A DNA stretch of 64,000 nucleotides from Tetmemena sp. SeJ-2015. Its lineage: Eukaryota > Ciliophora > Spirotrichea > Sporadotrichida > Oxytrichidae. Each line of letters starts with the position of its first letter. Within the stretch, counting starts at the first letter, position 1. Both the position numbers and the translations under genes were made by a program. Below the pieces are notes generated by a model. The model searched no databases. It saw nothing but the letters and a program-made list of their open reading frames with translations, and was not told where the DNA came from. Shown one piece after another: positions 10,323 to 23,260 of the stretch. The stretch lies in assembly GCA_027382625.1 (NCBI GenBank), contig JAJKFJ010021246.1, positions 28,428 to 92,427 of the forward strand, given 5' to 3'.

Positions 10323-13300
10323 ATGAAAAAGAGCAAGAATAATGCACTCGCAGCGGGATTAGGCCTCAACTTTGGAGGAGAGACGCTGATGGGTGATGAC
10401 TCCTCAAATCCTTTGGGCTCTGACACGGACCAAAGAATAATTGCAGAGAAGAGGATCCATGATGAGATAGCCAAGGGTTCTCAGAGGCTGGTGCTTGAAA
10501 ATTTCAAACTACAAGATTTGGCTTTCATGAGTGGCATACAGTGGGATGGACTTATAGAAATCGACCTCCATAAGAACAATCAATGCAAATATTTATAGTC
10601 TTACTTTTTAAGAACTACTTGTCGTCCATTGATGTGCTAAACTAGTTTAGAAACCTAAGAGTGATTAAGGCGAGTGACAACTACATCTAGGAGATTAATC
10701 TCAACTTGTAAAGACTGGAAGATCTTGATCTCCACAACAACTACATCACCAAATTCTAAATCCTTAAAGTTAAGTGCACATCATTTTAATTCCCTTTGCT
10801 GCATTCGTTGCCAAAGATTTAGAAGCTTAACTTGAACGCAAATTAAATTAGTGACTTCAGAGTTGAACTCAAGCCACCCTCTTCTTTATCACTCCAGTAC
10901 CTAGATATCGGAGGCAACCAATTAGACTTTGGAGGAGGCCCAGGTGGAGGAGGCATGATTGGAGGGGCTTAAGGAAATTCAAAAATTAATTAATGATCTC
11001 TCACTTTCATTTTTACATAAATAACTACGAGTTCTATGAGTTCGTGGAGAAACTAAAGAAGCTGAAGAACTTGAAAGCTCTGGTGCTGTCTAACAATCCA
11101 TTCGTAGATGAGAAGAAGTTCGACTAGATAGTTTCTTAGATGCCCTCCCTGGAGATGTTTAACTTTGAGCGAGCTGATGAATATCGTAAGCAGGTTATGG
11201 AGGAGGACAAGAAGGGTGCGAAAGACTTCGGCCGCAAAAATGACAAGAAGAAACAGAAGGGGAAGCAGAAGATAGACAAGGCGTAAGCTATTAAAGTACT
11301 CTCTTTAAAACTATGGTAGGATGTTTTACTTCCCGACACTGGAGTTACTATGTCATAACTTGGAGGCAGCTAACAGCCACCCATCACATGCTCTGGATCA
11401 TCTGAAAGATCTGGCTCAAGATGTAGACAAGATAACTGAGCACCTAGAGATGATAGACGAGTATTTTGCAAAAGGCAAGGACGAAATAGAAGTGGTAAGA
11501 CTTATATTAATTTGCTCACTTGCTTTTTTAGAATGACCTGATTCAGGACTTCATGCAGAACGCTCAATTGCTGATAGATAACCACTTTGAGTTGCAGAAC
11601 ATCATGCTAACTATACTCTCTAAGCTTTCCATCATCAAGTTCTATGATTTTGGAATCAGTTGCTTCAACACTCTCAAAGATTCAAAATCCCACTTTAAGT
11701 AGTTAGGGTTTTAGATTTGATGGTGGCTGGCAGAGAAATGGAGGAGAGAGTAATCGATGTGCTTAAAAGAGAAGTCATCAACAAACTGCAGTAGTAGAAT
11801 CCTGAGATGATTCCTGCTTCTTTGTTAAGAGGATTGCATGAACTTGTAAAACTTACTGGCAAGGCAGAGATGCTTATGGGTCTCTATGAGAATTTCTTCC
11901 CTTCTTGGTTGAGAACTCTCCTCGACAGAATCAATTCCTTCAGAAGAATTGGTTCTACTTTCGAAGACAACGCTCACTTTGACTCCATCATCGCTCTAAT
12001 CAGTGTCTCACTCAAGAACTGCCGCTCAAATGTCCAGATTGCAGTAAGAAGGATCTGATACCACTGATAGTGGAGATCTTGGATGAGAGCACTTGGGAGC
12101 AAGAGCGCTACATCAATTTGCTTAGGATAGTGGAGTACATGTGCCTCTAAGGTGATGGTGCTGCTAATAAGTTTGTGGACAAGGCTGTTCACAATAACAT
12201 CATGAAGAACATAAGACAGAGTATGCATGTCTACAAAAAGAACAATGACTTGAAGGATGAGGACTCTAAGGATACCGAAGAAAAGGTGAAGCTGAAGTAT
12301 CTGACAGTGGCAGCAGAGATAGATGCTCTGGGTGGACTGCTGGAGGCTGACAGGAATAAGCGACAGTCGATCATCAACGACAATCTGCTGGAGGAGATGC
12401 TTCAAATTACCTCTCACTATAAGACAGATCCAGTGTTGCTGACTTCACTCTGTAAGTTCGCCAGACAGCTGTTCTCTAGGGAGGAGATGAAGAACAATTA
12501 GCATCTGCTTGAGCCTAAAATAAAGAAGATGCAGAATCTGGTGCAGCTTATCCCTTATCTTGGACTCAAGAAGTATGAGGATCTTCTGAAAATGGTTTCA
12601 TATAGAAAATTAATTGCTCTTATATTATCTGGTCACTATTAATTTAGAATATAAATGGCTCGAAGGTACTATGACCCAACTAGTTTCGCAGATAAGGAGA
12701 AGCCAACTCAACTGCAGCACTTGGATGATGTAGTGGTGCAGGAGCTTTTCATAGCCATCATTAATCTCATAAACTTCTTCTGCGAGGAAGCAGAGCGAGT
12801 GGGCTCCTCTCCCATCTTCGAAGAGGTATCTCAGTCTCTGAATGAGGCAAGCAGAGAAGCCGCTCTTTTCAATTTATAATAACCAGTCAATTTTATAATA
12901 TCTGAGTAATTGCTTAGAAGTTCCAAACGATGATGTGAAGTTAGCAGTGGTGGAATGCTTGAACAACGTGCCACTTTCTGAGTTCGATACTGAAGAGATA
13001 GCTACCATCATTCGACTACTTGGCAGCTACAAGAATATCGGAGCTGGTAAGACAGAATATGTACTGGCTAAGATCTTTTGGATTATGATGAAGCTAACTA
13101 AGGACAAGGAGAGTGACTCTGGCAATAACTTTAGAATTAAGTTCGGAGAGAAGGCTATCACTGAAGCCTTAGACATACTCATCAGAAATCAAATGAGAGT
13201 TGTTGAGGACCCTGAAGAAGAGATGGAGAAGCTAGCTTCAATTTAATTACAGAGAATATATATTAAGCTTTGAGCATATCGTGTGTACACTTTCTAAAAT

Positions 13301-16300
13301 TCACATCCATCAATCCTGACTTGAAGAAATACATGAGCAGCAGACATGATGAATTCAAGCAAGCTCTTTATGCTGATGAGTAATCATCATTAGAAAATTC
13401 TGAATGGTTTTACCAATTTGATTTTAGTTATGAATGCACGAGCTTTGAACTATCAAAATATCCTATCGAACTGGAAGAAACTTGGCTTGGTCGTTCGATG
13501 GATGTGCTCATTTATGCTGTGACAGGAGTAGACTCGATTTCTCCCTACAACTATGTATCGTTTAGGTTGCTGCAAAGGATGGCAGACATACTCATGAACA
13601 AAGTAGACATAGATGTGATAGACCCCTTCCACCCAGGCGTGGATATAGTCTCTCATCTGAGAAACCACTACAGAGAGAAACTTAGAAAGCGCAAGTAGTC
13701 TGAGCGCACCTACTGGGAAGATCCACCTGAGGAATTCCTGGCTAAGATGCAGAGTAGCTCTCATGCCAAGGGCGGAGTATAAGGTGGGGGAGGGGACTAG
13801 TTCAACACCTTCTTCTAGCAGCACTACTTATTCACTTCCAATAACGGAATTCCACTTATCAGGATGTTCTTGACTAAGAAGGTTCCTGAGTACGAGCAAT
13901 GGCTAAAGAAAGAGTACTCTGAGGGATATGATGCAGCTAGGCTAAAGTTAGAGAAGCAATTACTTGAAAGGAAGACAAAGTATGAACTCAAGGAGCATGA
14001 GAAGCAAAGAGTAGAAGAGGAAAGGAAAGCCAAGGGGATCATTATTGCTAAAAATATAGATCATTACATTCAATTATACTTGAAATTAAGCTTATAATAA
14101 GACTAGAAAGGATGGTAAGGATCAAGATTAGGATGAAGATGAATAAGGAATAAATATCCTCAGAATGGCTTTGCAGCAAGAGGAACTAGGTGGTACCTAT
14201 GAGAATAGTGAGGCAAAGCAACAGGATCATTTTAATTAGAATGCCAAGACTGCCAAATCAATGAACGCAGAGAACATCAAGAAGAGAGACTATAAAGTCG
14301 GAGTTTAGAATATTAAGATGCGTTCGCTTTGCATAGCTGCTTATTTGAGATGCCTTTTTGCAGCTCATTAAATAAAAAAAGTGAGATAAATAATTTTAAA
14401 GCAATTGAGTATGCTCCGAACTAAGACTTGAAGTTCGAAGCTATTAGAAATTTGAAAGATGAGTTTGTACTTAGAAACATCACTCATTTAAAAATTGACA
14501 AGATTTATATTTAATTAAGATAAACTCAACTTTGCGATACTACCGGTTGGTTTGAAGCAAACATAGGTGCTAAGTATTTGAGAGTAGTTCGTCATATAAT
14601 TAGAGTGCCTTATCACGAACCCTAAGAAGAGTTCAAGCACCTGCAACTCTATGAAATAATTTGCGTTGTGGTGAGGAAGATTCTAAACCTCCTCATGATT
14701 AAAATCAAGAATGAGCAGTAAAAAGCTCTAACCAATGAGGATAAAGTGCTCATTTACGAGCTCTCAGCAACTTGCAGGCTCATCTCAGAGCAGAGCTCTC
14801 TGTTCAGATGGTCTAACATGGAGGTCAAGCAGATAGGCTCTCACTAAAGAACTAGAAGGACTCCTCAAGAGAAACTTCTAGACATTTAACTCTCAAGTCT
14901 GTTCCCATCACAATCAATCCTCACCTTCATAGCCATTATCTTCAGAGACATGAGCTTCGCCTACAAGATTTTCGACTAGGATGGGTCGTCTCAAAGCCAA
15001 TCTTCAAGCGATTAGACTGATCTGTCGCAGTTTCAGCTGCCCTTCATAAAGTTAAAGAACGATCAGGCAAGAGAGCAGATAAAACTGTTCTTCGGAGATT
15101 ACCTCAGCAAATGCAAAGACTACAAATATGACATCCTAGAGGCCTTCATGAAAGGAGTAGTCTTCGAGAAAAAGAAGCTAAGAGAGAGTTATCTATAGGA
15201 GATACTCAAAGCACTTTAAGACTCTGCTTACAAGTCAGCTATTGAAGACTATAATAAACTAATTCTATATCTCTTCACAAATTATAAGACTATCTTTATC
15301 AAAAGAAACTAGGGTTTGAGCTAGATCACAAAGAGAGAATAAATTACCTCGACTGGGTTGATTGTTCATTCGATGGCAGCTAAACTTTTAAGCCCAAACT
15401 TTTGATCTTCACTAATAAAGGGATCCATATTATGAAATCCTCAGGTAGCAAACCTTGTAGTGTGTGCTCTCCTGAGAGCTTATGCCCTGAGGGACCAAAG
15501 TCTGAGTTTAAATTCAAGTATGATAAGATCATGGACGTAGTTCTCTTCCCTAATATTCCGCAGAAGATCATGATGGTGCTTTAGCTAGGAGGAGGACTTA
15601 TGAAGAAAGAGTAGACACTTAATGTCTGTATAAACGTTCCTTCTCTTTCGAGCGCTACTGACTTTACTTCATAAAAATTCAAGTCTATAACTATTTTTAA
15701 CTTTTTCATTCTTGAAAGATATCTTGATATCTCAACAAAGCAACGTAATAGAGGATTGGGCGTTGCATGGAGCTGTAATGTATAACGTAGGTGCAGAGCA
15801 AAAGATAAGATGCGCTTCTATTGTGAGTCATAACCCAACTAGAGGTCTTCTGAGCTCACTGTGGGGTGAGGAGCAAGTGATCTACAATTCAACCTTGCTT
15901 GTGCTGACTGAGAAGCAAATAGTGCTTCTGAAGGAGAACTGGAATAGATGGTTTTGTATTGATGACGATGAAAAGATTGAACTTATTATTGCTAAGATGC
16001 TTCATTAAAGTGGAGGAGATAGAGGCAATGGCGACCACTCAATCATAAATGAAATTTTATCTTAGTATATAGAATGAGTGCTTTATAAACTTGGATGGGT
16101 AGTCTATGGCTCAAAAGCAAGAAGAAAACAGGATTAAGCAGTCACTGCAAGGAATGCTAAGTGTATCTGCGAGGAGATATCTAGAGGAGATAAGTGACCT
16201 GCATGTCCACAAGGGCAAAGATCCTGTAGTGGAGATAGCATTTGGAGGCAGCAAAGTCGAAAAGATTATTTTCTAGTGCGACTATTCAAGACAGCTCTTC

Positions 16301-16422
16301 ATTGAGCACACAAAAAATTATAGACATTTATAGTTTCATTTATATATTGTGAGCAGTTGATTTTCATAAAGAGCGGGGGAGATAAAATGAATCCCTTTGA
16401 TAGAGATAGATCCCAAATGTGA
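10323..16422 (+). CDS. Giant LRR + helical-repeat protein with PH-like C-terminus
   Basis: Starts at ATG 10323 (MKKSKNNALAAGLGLNFGGE). The first ~250 residues hold leucine-rich repeats (RLEDLDLHNNYI, IQKLNLNANQISDF, SLQYLDIGGNQLDFGG, NLKALVLSNNPFVDEKKF). A long alpha-helical, armadillo-like region of well over 1000 residues follows. The C-terminus has a beta-rich PH-like segment (GLLSSLWGEEQVIYNSTLLV, then VVEIAFGGSKVEKIIFQCDY) and ends at TGA 16420-16422. Clear introns are 11283-11319 and 11495-11531 (37 nt each) and about 16349-16371 (23 nt); others lie near 12598-12652 and 12880-12930. One -1 frame break near 12028 is best explained by a missing base in an A run. LRR, armadillo and PH-like folds bind proteins or lipids, so a scaffold role is plausible. 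Specific function unknown. Confidence 0.75.
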
Positions 16423-16606
16423 AAATAGTGATTATAGATCTAATTATACACTTAACTGACATTTAATTTCTAAATCTCAAATTTAAATCTTAACATAGGA
16501 AAAAAACTAACTAGTAAATCTCTGAGAATATTGTTTTCTCGCAAAGATTAAACTTTAATTGTCAATATTCTGGAATATAATGTGCTGTTAGAATAATATT
16601 TAGCAA

Positions 16607-16927
16607 ATGAGCAGCGATTAAGAAGAAGTTGAGACAATTTAATAGTTACAAGAGATGACTGAAGTTAACGATCTCTATCTTGAAAGCACTATCAACTACA
16701 ACTTATAAAATTTTGAGATTTTTAATTATAGGAAGTATACGGTACGAATAGATGATCATCTAATAAATGAAAAATAGATGCGACTTTTGAAATAGTTGAT
16801 CAACAGTAGTTTATTTGATTAGAATTAGATTAATTTCATTATTTTTAAATAAAAATACATAATGGCAAAATGTGTAATCTCAAATCTCGGGGGGGGGCCT
16901 TTCCTCGACAGTAAAATTTTATAATGA
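16607..16927 (+). CDS. Small hypothetical protein running into a MITE
   Basis: An open frame of 106 codons under the TAA/TAG=Gln code, starting MSSDQEEVETIQQLQEM and continuing with protein-like helical sequence (TEVNDLYLESTINYN, RIDDHLINEKQMRLLKQL). The last 13 codons lie inside the foldback element that starts at 16889. Without the element the frame would also end within a few codons (LFYL then TGA). A 40-base part of this frame is duplicated in inverted orientation at 17990-18024. It may be a real small gene, a 5' exon or a relic. Confidence 0.35.
16718..16757. repeat. Outer inverted repeat, left arm
   Basis: The stretch beginning attataggaagtatacgg (within 16727-16742) is repeated in inverted orientation at 17990-18024. 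The pair brackets the 610-bp foldback element, giving a nested palindrome of about 1.3 kb. Confidence 0.65.
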
Positions 16928-17505
16928 AAAAAAGAAAGTAAAAAAAATGTTTCTAGGATAATTTTCGCTCCTAAATCTGATTCTTCCAATTAAAGAGGCC
17001 TATTCGAACATCTAAGGCCTCAAATTTTCATTCTAATTCAGTCAGCTTGAGGTCAGCTGCACCTAAATAAAATCTATATTTTTAGCTAATTTTTCGCTAT
17101 TGTAAAATAAATTTAAAGCGCTGTTTTGAAATAGAGTAATATTTTTACATAACCCAAATTTAATTCATGAAAAAGGGCTAATGCTACAACTTTTCAGCTC
17201 TACTTCTTTGGGCTTATAGCTAAAGCATGTTATGTTTTAAAAAAATATCACTCTATTTCAAAACAGCGCTTTAAATTTATTTTACAATAGCGAAAAATTA
17301 GCTAAAAATATAGATTTTATTTAGGTGCAGCTGACCTCAAGCTGACTGAGATAGAATGAAAATTTGAGGCCTTAGATGTTTGAATAGGCCTCTATAATTG
17401 GAAGAATCAGATTCGGGAGCGAAAATTATCCTAGAAACATTTTTTTTACTTTCTTTTTTTCATTATAAAATTTTACTGTCGAGGAAAGGCCCCACCCCAA
17501 ATCTC
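16881..17505. mobile_element. Foldback / MITE-like element with ~260-bp TIRs
   Basis: The element spans 16889-17498. Left arm 16889-~17147 and right arm ~17240-17498 are near-perfect inverted copies (for example cctttcctcgacagtaaaat and its complement), leaving only about 90 bp of unique centre. Ends are nine G's on the left against ggggtgggg (reverse complement of the right end). The 8-base direct repeat caaatctc at 16881-16888 and 17498-17505 looks like a target-site duplication, although its first C may belong to the terminus. No transposase frame fits inside, so it is non-autonomous. TIR length and short spacer fit a MITE or foldback element. In ciliates such repeats are commonly germline-restricted. 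Confidence 0.8.
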
Positions 17506-18349
17506 TTTTACCTCTGAACTGTTTCTACGCTTCATCATACTAAAGACAGAGAGGTAAGTAAACCTTTTCGCTTATTATCATATTTTGGATTTATTATAAA
17601 AGATTAGCCATAAATATCACTAATTTTCATAAGGTAAATGATAATAATCTGATCTTATTAGTACGCTACAATGTGAAATGGGGACTGCTCGATGCTACAT
17701 AAAAAATCTCCTCCACGCTTTGAAAATGAGTACAAGGGTGCAAACTTTTTTTAAAGCGGAGAATGAATGCCTCTTAAATCTAGTAAGACATTTGTTCTGG
17801 AGCTAATGATCAACTTAGGGCCAAAAGGAGAGCTGTGTGGAAAGATAAAACACTAGCAGATGGTTACAGTGTCAAACAACAATTGCTTAAAGTATTAAAA
17901 AACAAAATATAAACCTGAAGAAATAAGTTTTAAAAGGAGTTCAGCTTCAAATAGCTCACATAATTCAATTTATATTTTATTTACGTCAACGATCATCTAA
18001 TCGTATACTTCCTATAATTAAAACCAAGTGGATGAAGAAACTTATTATAGCCAAAAACAATTCTAAACTCCACCAAGTGAACTGTCAAACTAGAAAGTGG
18101 AGTAAAGTAAAGTTGATCACCTTACATAAAACGTTAGAAATGAAATGAAATAAAAGCCACCCTCAAGGGCGCAGGAAAGAAGCCAAAAGAGATAGAGCTC
18201 TTTGCCTTATATAGCAAAGGGCAATAGTCATTCAAGCCTCAACTTGGCAACTCCAAATAAAAATTAACTGTCTTTTTTCAATTTTCAAAAGTAATGATTA
18301 TATGTATATATAGTGTCTCAGAGTTCTATAAAGCAGAGGGATATATCTA
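17506..18349. other. AT-rich spacer
   Basis: Contains the right arm of the outer inverted repeat (17990-18024) and otherwise no supported gene. Both strands are broken by TGA or have no protein-like composition. The 3' part is the presumed promoter of the TTLL gene. Confidence 0.4.
17990..18024. repeat. Outer inverted repeat, right arm
   Basis: Inverted copy of 16718-16757: gatcatctaatcgtatactt followed by cctataattaaaac. Differences from the left arm are a few substitutions and a small gap, so the duplication is not brand new. Confidence 0.65.
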
Positions 18350-21300
18350 ATGAGAGTAAAAACAGAGAATAATCAAACAACTCTAGCATCCAAAGCTTGA
18401 CTTTGAACTCAAAAATAGCTTTTTAGGCTGCTCAAAAGCATCACTTCGCTCAATCTAACTTGAAAAATAGCTTATAGAAAGGAACTGATGCTTAGAAGGC
18501 TACTTCTATTTCAACTAAGAATGCTAATTATAATTATACAATTCATTAAAGTTTTTATTGTAATCTTCCTTATTAAAACAGTAACTCTTCTCTGTAGGCA
18601 ACTTCGAAAAGGAAAAGTCTTAAAAAAATTGGAGGTTCAGTTTTTTAAAGCATTATCATTATTATTACATTAAAGAGGATAGTCGGTGTCTCTGCAGATG
18701 GATTAATCGCACAAGTTTATAGGATAGGATGAGACGAATGCGCAATCGATCTACGGACTTCCATCTCACAATCGAAGAATCCCTCCTTCCAAAGACGAAT
18801 TGGATTTAAACTAACATCCTACATATTAAATACAGCTAGATCATGAAGGATAAGTATATGATAATTCAATTCATAATGCCTAGAATTAAAACTCTTCTTA
18901 AATTTCTTAAGATCAATCATCCTCACCACCCACATAAAACCAAAGCCAAGAACCTTAAAAACATAAAATGCAGCAAATCTTTATCAATAAAAGGGATAGT
19001 CAGAAGAAATAATAATTCACCACTGCCATTAACTATAAGAAAGATCTAAATGGGCTTATATACATTGAAAAAGGCAGCTTAAATCTGCAAAACATATCCA
19101 GACAAGAAGCGAACTCAAATTTTGAAAAATAATCTAAAAGCAAGGAAAAGGATACCAACACCAACTAAATTAATAGAGAGAATAAAAAGAAGAATCTGCA
19201 AGCAGCAATAACTAGAGATAGTTTGCTTTAAACCAAATTTTAGGTTGTAGCAATAATCTTTAATAAGAGATAACTTAGGATGTCAAGGCTCGTTCTATGC
19301 CTCAGAGTGCAGCAGATTATATAATATTTTATTATGTTTGAAGATTATACAAGGAAAATGAGTAAAGACTTATCACAAGGTAGCCAATTAGAAAGAGAGG
19401 AAGATGAAATCTCAATTCATCAGTAGATTATACATGAAGAAACTAATTAAGCCAGTGAGTTCTACATTTCTAAAGATGACGGCGGGAATAGAGCTGGACT
19501 GAAGAAAGCAAGAGGCAAGGATGGTCAGATAGATGAATGGTTAAAGTCAACAGAGTAGTAAGAGATACGCTTCTAAAGAACATTCGAAATAGCAGGCATC
19601 AACTTTTACTCATTCCTCGTAATACATTTAGGGCATCTATATGAACTAACTCTATCAAGCTAAGCTCTTTAGCAAAACGGGACTAAATTAGAACCATTAA
19701 AAATAAGGTTCTTTAGTTGCGTCCAGCACAATCTACTAGCCTCATTTTGAAGGAAAATACTAGAAGTAACTCCATCATCAAGCTTAAAATCTTAAACTTG
19801 AGAAGAGGAACATAAAAGTTCATAGTAATTAGAGTGAAGCACTCAATTTTCCAGATGATAAAGATCACTGGGTTTAAGAAGATGATGATAATGATACTTC
19901 CAATTTAAACGTGAAAAAGTCATCTAACCAAGAGTAGAGCTTGAAGACTAATTAAGCTATTGCAATTCAACAATTCTATCAAGACAAATAGAAAAAGAGG
20001 TAGACTTTACAATTCACTGATAAAGGTGTTAGTAAATTTCTTACACCTGGCCCATAGATCAGAAAGCTCTAAAGATTCAACTAAATCGTAGAGCCACTTA
20101 CTCTCATGTCTTCATTATTTTATCTAGTGGAGGCTTTTTTTATTTTAGGGAGAAAATTGCAAACTTAAAATCTGTGGCTGACTCTGGGATACAAACTTAA
20201 AAGCCAGCATAGATTATAAACTCTGAGAAACTTATTCAGATTCAATCCTAGTTTGACCTGAGGCTTTTGTCTCGTGAGACTTACCTCTAGGAAAGAAATC
20301 TTTAGAAATTTATTATGTATTGATGATATTGAAGAACTTTATTTTCCGAAAATAGTAGCTAAAGTATTCACCAATTTATAGATTGACTTTATGTCTTCAC
20401 AGACTGAGAAAAGATAGAGGTAAACTGGCCAAGAATTTTTAAAGTTCGCAAGAGATATCTCTTAAAACTCCCAAGGGGCTTTCTAGACATATACCTAGAT
20501 GAATCTAACAAGCAAAAATAACCAGTTCAAGTTAGTTCCACTCATCAAATAGCAACAGCAGTAGCAACAGACGATGCAAAAGTTTCCAATTCCAATTTAA
20601 AGTTCAGATATAGATGCAAAGAGTTTAAGAATAGAGCATATCTTTTAAATGCAAAAGACTTAATTTCAAGAGCACGCATAGAAAGATCTTTTCAATCGAT
20701 TGGCAAACTCATCTATACTAGGCCAAAATTAGCACTATTAGAAGTAATATAGAGTAAGTTATCCTTAGATTTACCAATTGCTTTATAGTTTTAAATTATG
20801 CCAGGCAATAACTCTCAACTAGTGAGACGAGTAATTATGCAAAGTGAGAGATCCTTATTTTATTTTCAGATTAAGTTTTATTAACTTTTATTTACTTATA
20901 CTGGAATGAGATAGACAATCAAACCTCTTCTCATTTCCATTTTAGATGGGCCCCTGTCTCAAAACAGTTAAACTTTGAACGTCTTAGCTTCAACATCACT
21001 CAAATGGTAAACCATTTAGAGGGCCATCATGAGATATCTAAAAAGCACGAGCTTTTCAAAAATTTGAAGACTCTTTGCGATGGTAAGCTTTAGATAAGGG
21101 ATTGTATTATATCCTTATAGATATGAATCAAAATGTGTTCTTCTTCACCCCTTTAACTTTCTTTGTGAAGATCAACTCCGAGAAAGTTATGCAAAGCTTG
21201 AAGCAGCAGCTCCAATTCTTTAAGACTATATACTTCTTGTTAGACGAGTTCAAGTCTCAATTTGAAACAACTGGAGAATCTCTTGGCTAAAAATCTGATA

Positions 21301-23137
21301 ATCTGAATCCGGACACTCATATATAGGATCTTTCATAGTAAAGCAAGCTATAGGTGAATGAAGTTCATCGCTACACATCTAAAAAGAAAGTTGCTATGTT
21401 CCAAGCAACTCAGTCAAACCTCTATAACGCGAATCTTCCCTCACATTTCCCCTTAGCAGGCTCACTTTATTAGGAGTACTTCTAATCTTAAGTTGGGAAA
21501 GAAGCTCTAATGATATCTCGTGACTTCAAGACAGGAGATTTAATAATGCCTGAGAGTCACTTCAGAGGCAAGAATGTTTGGATCCTAAAGCCAACGAGTA
21601 TGAACAGAGGCAAAGGTATACATGTCATCGGCAATTTTAAAAAGCTCAAGAGACTTATAAGAGATTACTGTAAAGGGAGAGAAATAGAAAGCCCTGAAAA
21701 GAAGCAAAAGATGCAAGATAAAGAGGTGGAAATTTAGGAACCAGATGGTTTCGGGCAGATAAATCCTAATTCAAAAAAGAGAGGCAAGTTAAATCAGATG
21801 ATGTCGCAGCTAAACAGTAACCATATTTAGACTTCTTCGCTTCCCTTGCATGGCTATGGACAGACTAAGGATTAAGGGCATGTCATCAAGCATAACAACT
21901 TCATAATTTAGAAATACATCGAAGAACCCTTGTTGATTAACAAGAGGAAGTTTGATATTAGAGTGTGGATCCTTGTGACTCAAGAGCAAGAAGTATTCTT
22001 CTTTAAGTAAAAAAGTTCTTTCTTTGCTTAAATAATTTGCTATAGAGAAGGGTACTTGAGAACTTCAAGCAGTGAATACACAACTGATAAGAAAGCCTTA
22101 GAGAACGATTATATTCATTTGACAAATAATGCAGTTTAGAAAAATGCACCTAACTATGGGGATTTTGAGGATGGCAATCAGCTCTCTTTCCCCTATTTTA
22201 GAGACTATGTCTCCTCACATTATGCAGACAAAAATATCAACTTTGAGAAGGACATTATCCAGAAAATGAAGTACTATGCTGCACTCGCGGTTGAATCTGT
22301 AAGCATAGAGAATTTTATCTTGTTTTGCTTAGGTGAGACGCAAGTTAAATCCCAACAAGAGAAAATAATTACTTAACTATAATTAAATTTCATGAAAATA
22401 ATGCTTTGAATTATTTGGCTTCGATTACATCATCGACAAAGATTTCAACGTATGGCTGATAGAGGCAAATACTAACCCTTGCATTGAAGAAAGTTCCTCA
22501 ATTTTAAAGGTCCTCATTCCAAGAATGATCAACGATATGCTTAAATTGACTATTGATAAGATCTACCCTAAACCAGATACTTTTCCCTAACATGACTTTA
22601 AAATTTTATGGTGCTTTGTAACATTTCTATAAATGATTTGAATGCTTAAATTCGGCAAGAGTTCAAAGGGATATCAGAGAAGAATAAACTCCTGCAAAAA
22701 TTATTATCCAAGCCTAAGGAAGGAGGAGTTGTTTAAAGTGAAAACTCTAATCCTATCAACTCGCAACCACTTAAAAGCAAGAGTACATAAGTAACACAGA
22801 ACTCTTAAAATCCAATGCATCAGAGTTTAGACTTTAAGAGTCCAAACGATTAAACCAAAGTATTCACGACTTCGACTCTTTAGTCAAGCACCAGTATGCA
22901 AAAGACCATGGTATCTTCAAATAATCACAAAAGGTAGAGTGAGAAACAAGAAAGTGAGGTAAAGAAGACTAATAAAGCAAGAAAATCAAATCCAGAAAAG
23001 AATCAAGCTTCTTAATTTAATTAAGAAGGATAGTAGTAGTTTGAGAAATTCCACGTCTAAGGCTATACTGATGAAGAAAATATGTGGTAAGTTAGAAATT
23101 TATGGCTGACTTTCATTTTAGGGAGAAATACCTTTGA
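18350..23137 (+). CDS. Tubulin tyrosine ligase-like (TTLL) polyglutamylase/glycylase
   Basis: TTLL enzymes ligate Tyr, Glu or Gly to tubulin using ATP-grasp chemistry and modify axonemal microtubules. The core motifs are unmistakable: NVWILKPTSMNRGKGIHVI, QKYIEEPLLINKRKFDIRVW, CYREGYLRTSS, DYIHLTNNAVQK, then after an intron CFELFGFDYIIDKDFNVWLI with EANTNPCIEESS. Lys, Arg and the Asp/Glu/Asn metal-nucleotide residues of the ATP-grasp fold are present. A long N-terminal extension rich in Ser, Asn and Gln precedes the domain, and a disordered Ser/Lys/Gln-rich tail follows, ending MWEKYL and TGA at 23135-23137. The proposed start is ATG 18350, whose second codon is followed by an intron of about 70 nt. 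Other introns lie near 22300-22390, 22608-22660 and 23087-23121. Which amino acid it adds cannot be told. Confidence 0.88.
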
Positions 23138-23260
23138 ATTTACCATTTTGTGGAGTTTATAAAAATTTAATTATAGTGAAAGCAGAACTTATAACTGTAC
23201 CTATATTTTCGAGGTGAAATTTACGTTTTATTACACTATAGCAAATAGAAAACTCTGGCG

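Noticed and set aside
11974..12417. 147-codon minus-strand frame opposite the LRR gene.
   Set aside because: The plus strand encodes a continuous conserved-looking helical protein here; the reverse frame has unnatural composition.
13453..13824. 123-codon minus-strand frame opposite the LRR gene.
   Set aside because: Antisense to clear plus-strand coding (VDSISPYNYVSFRLLQRMAD); no motif.
16889..17498. Telomere or chromosome end at the G-run terminus.
   Set aside because: The G-runs are single, not tandem GGGGTTTT-type repeats, and genic sequence continues on both sides.
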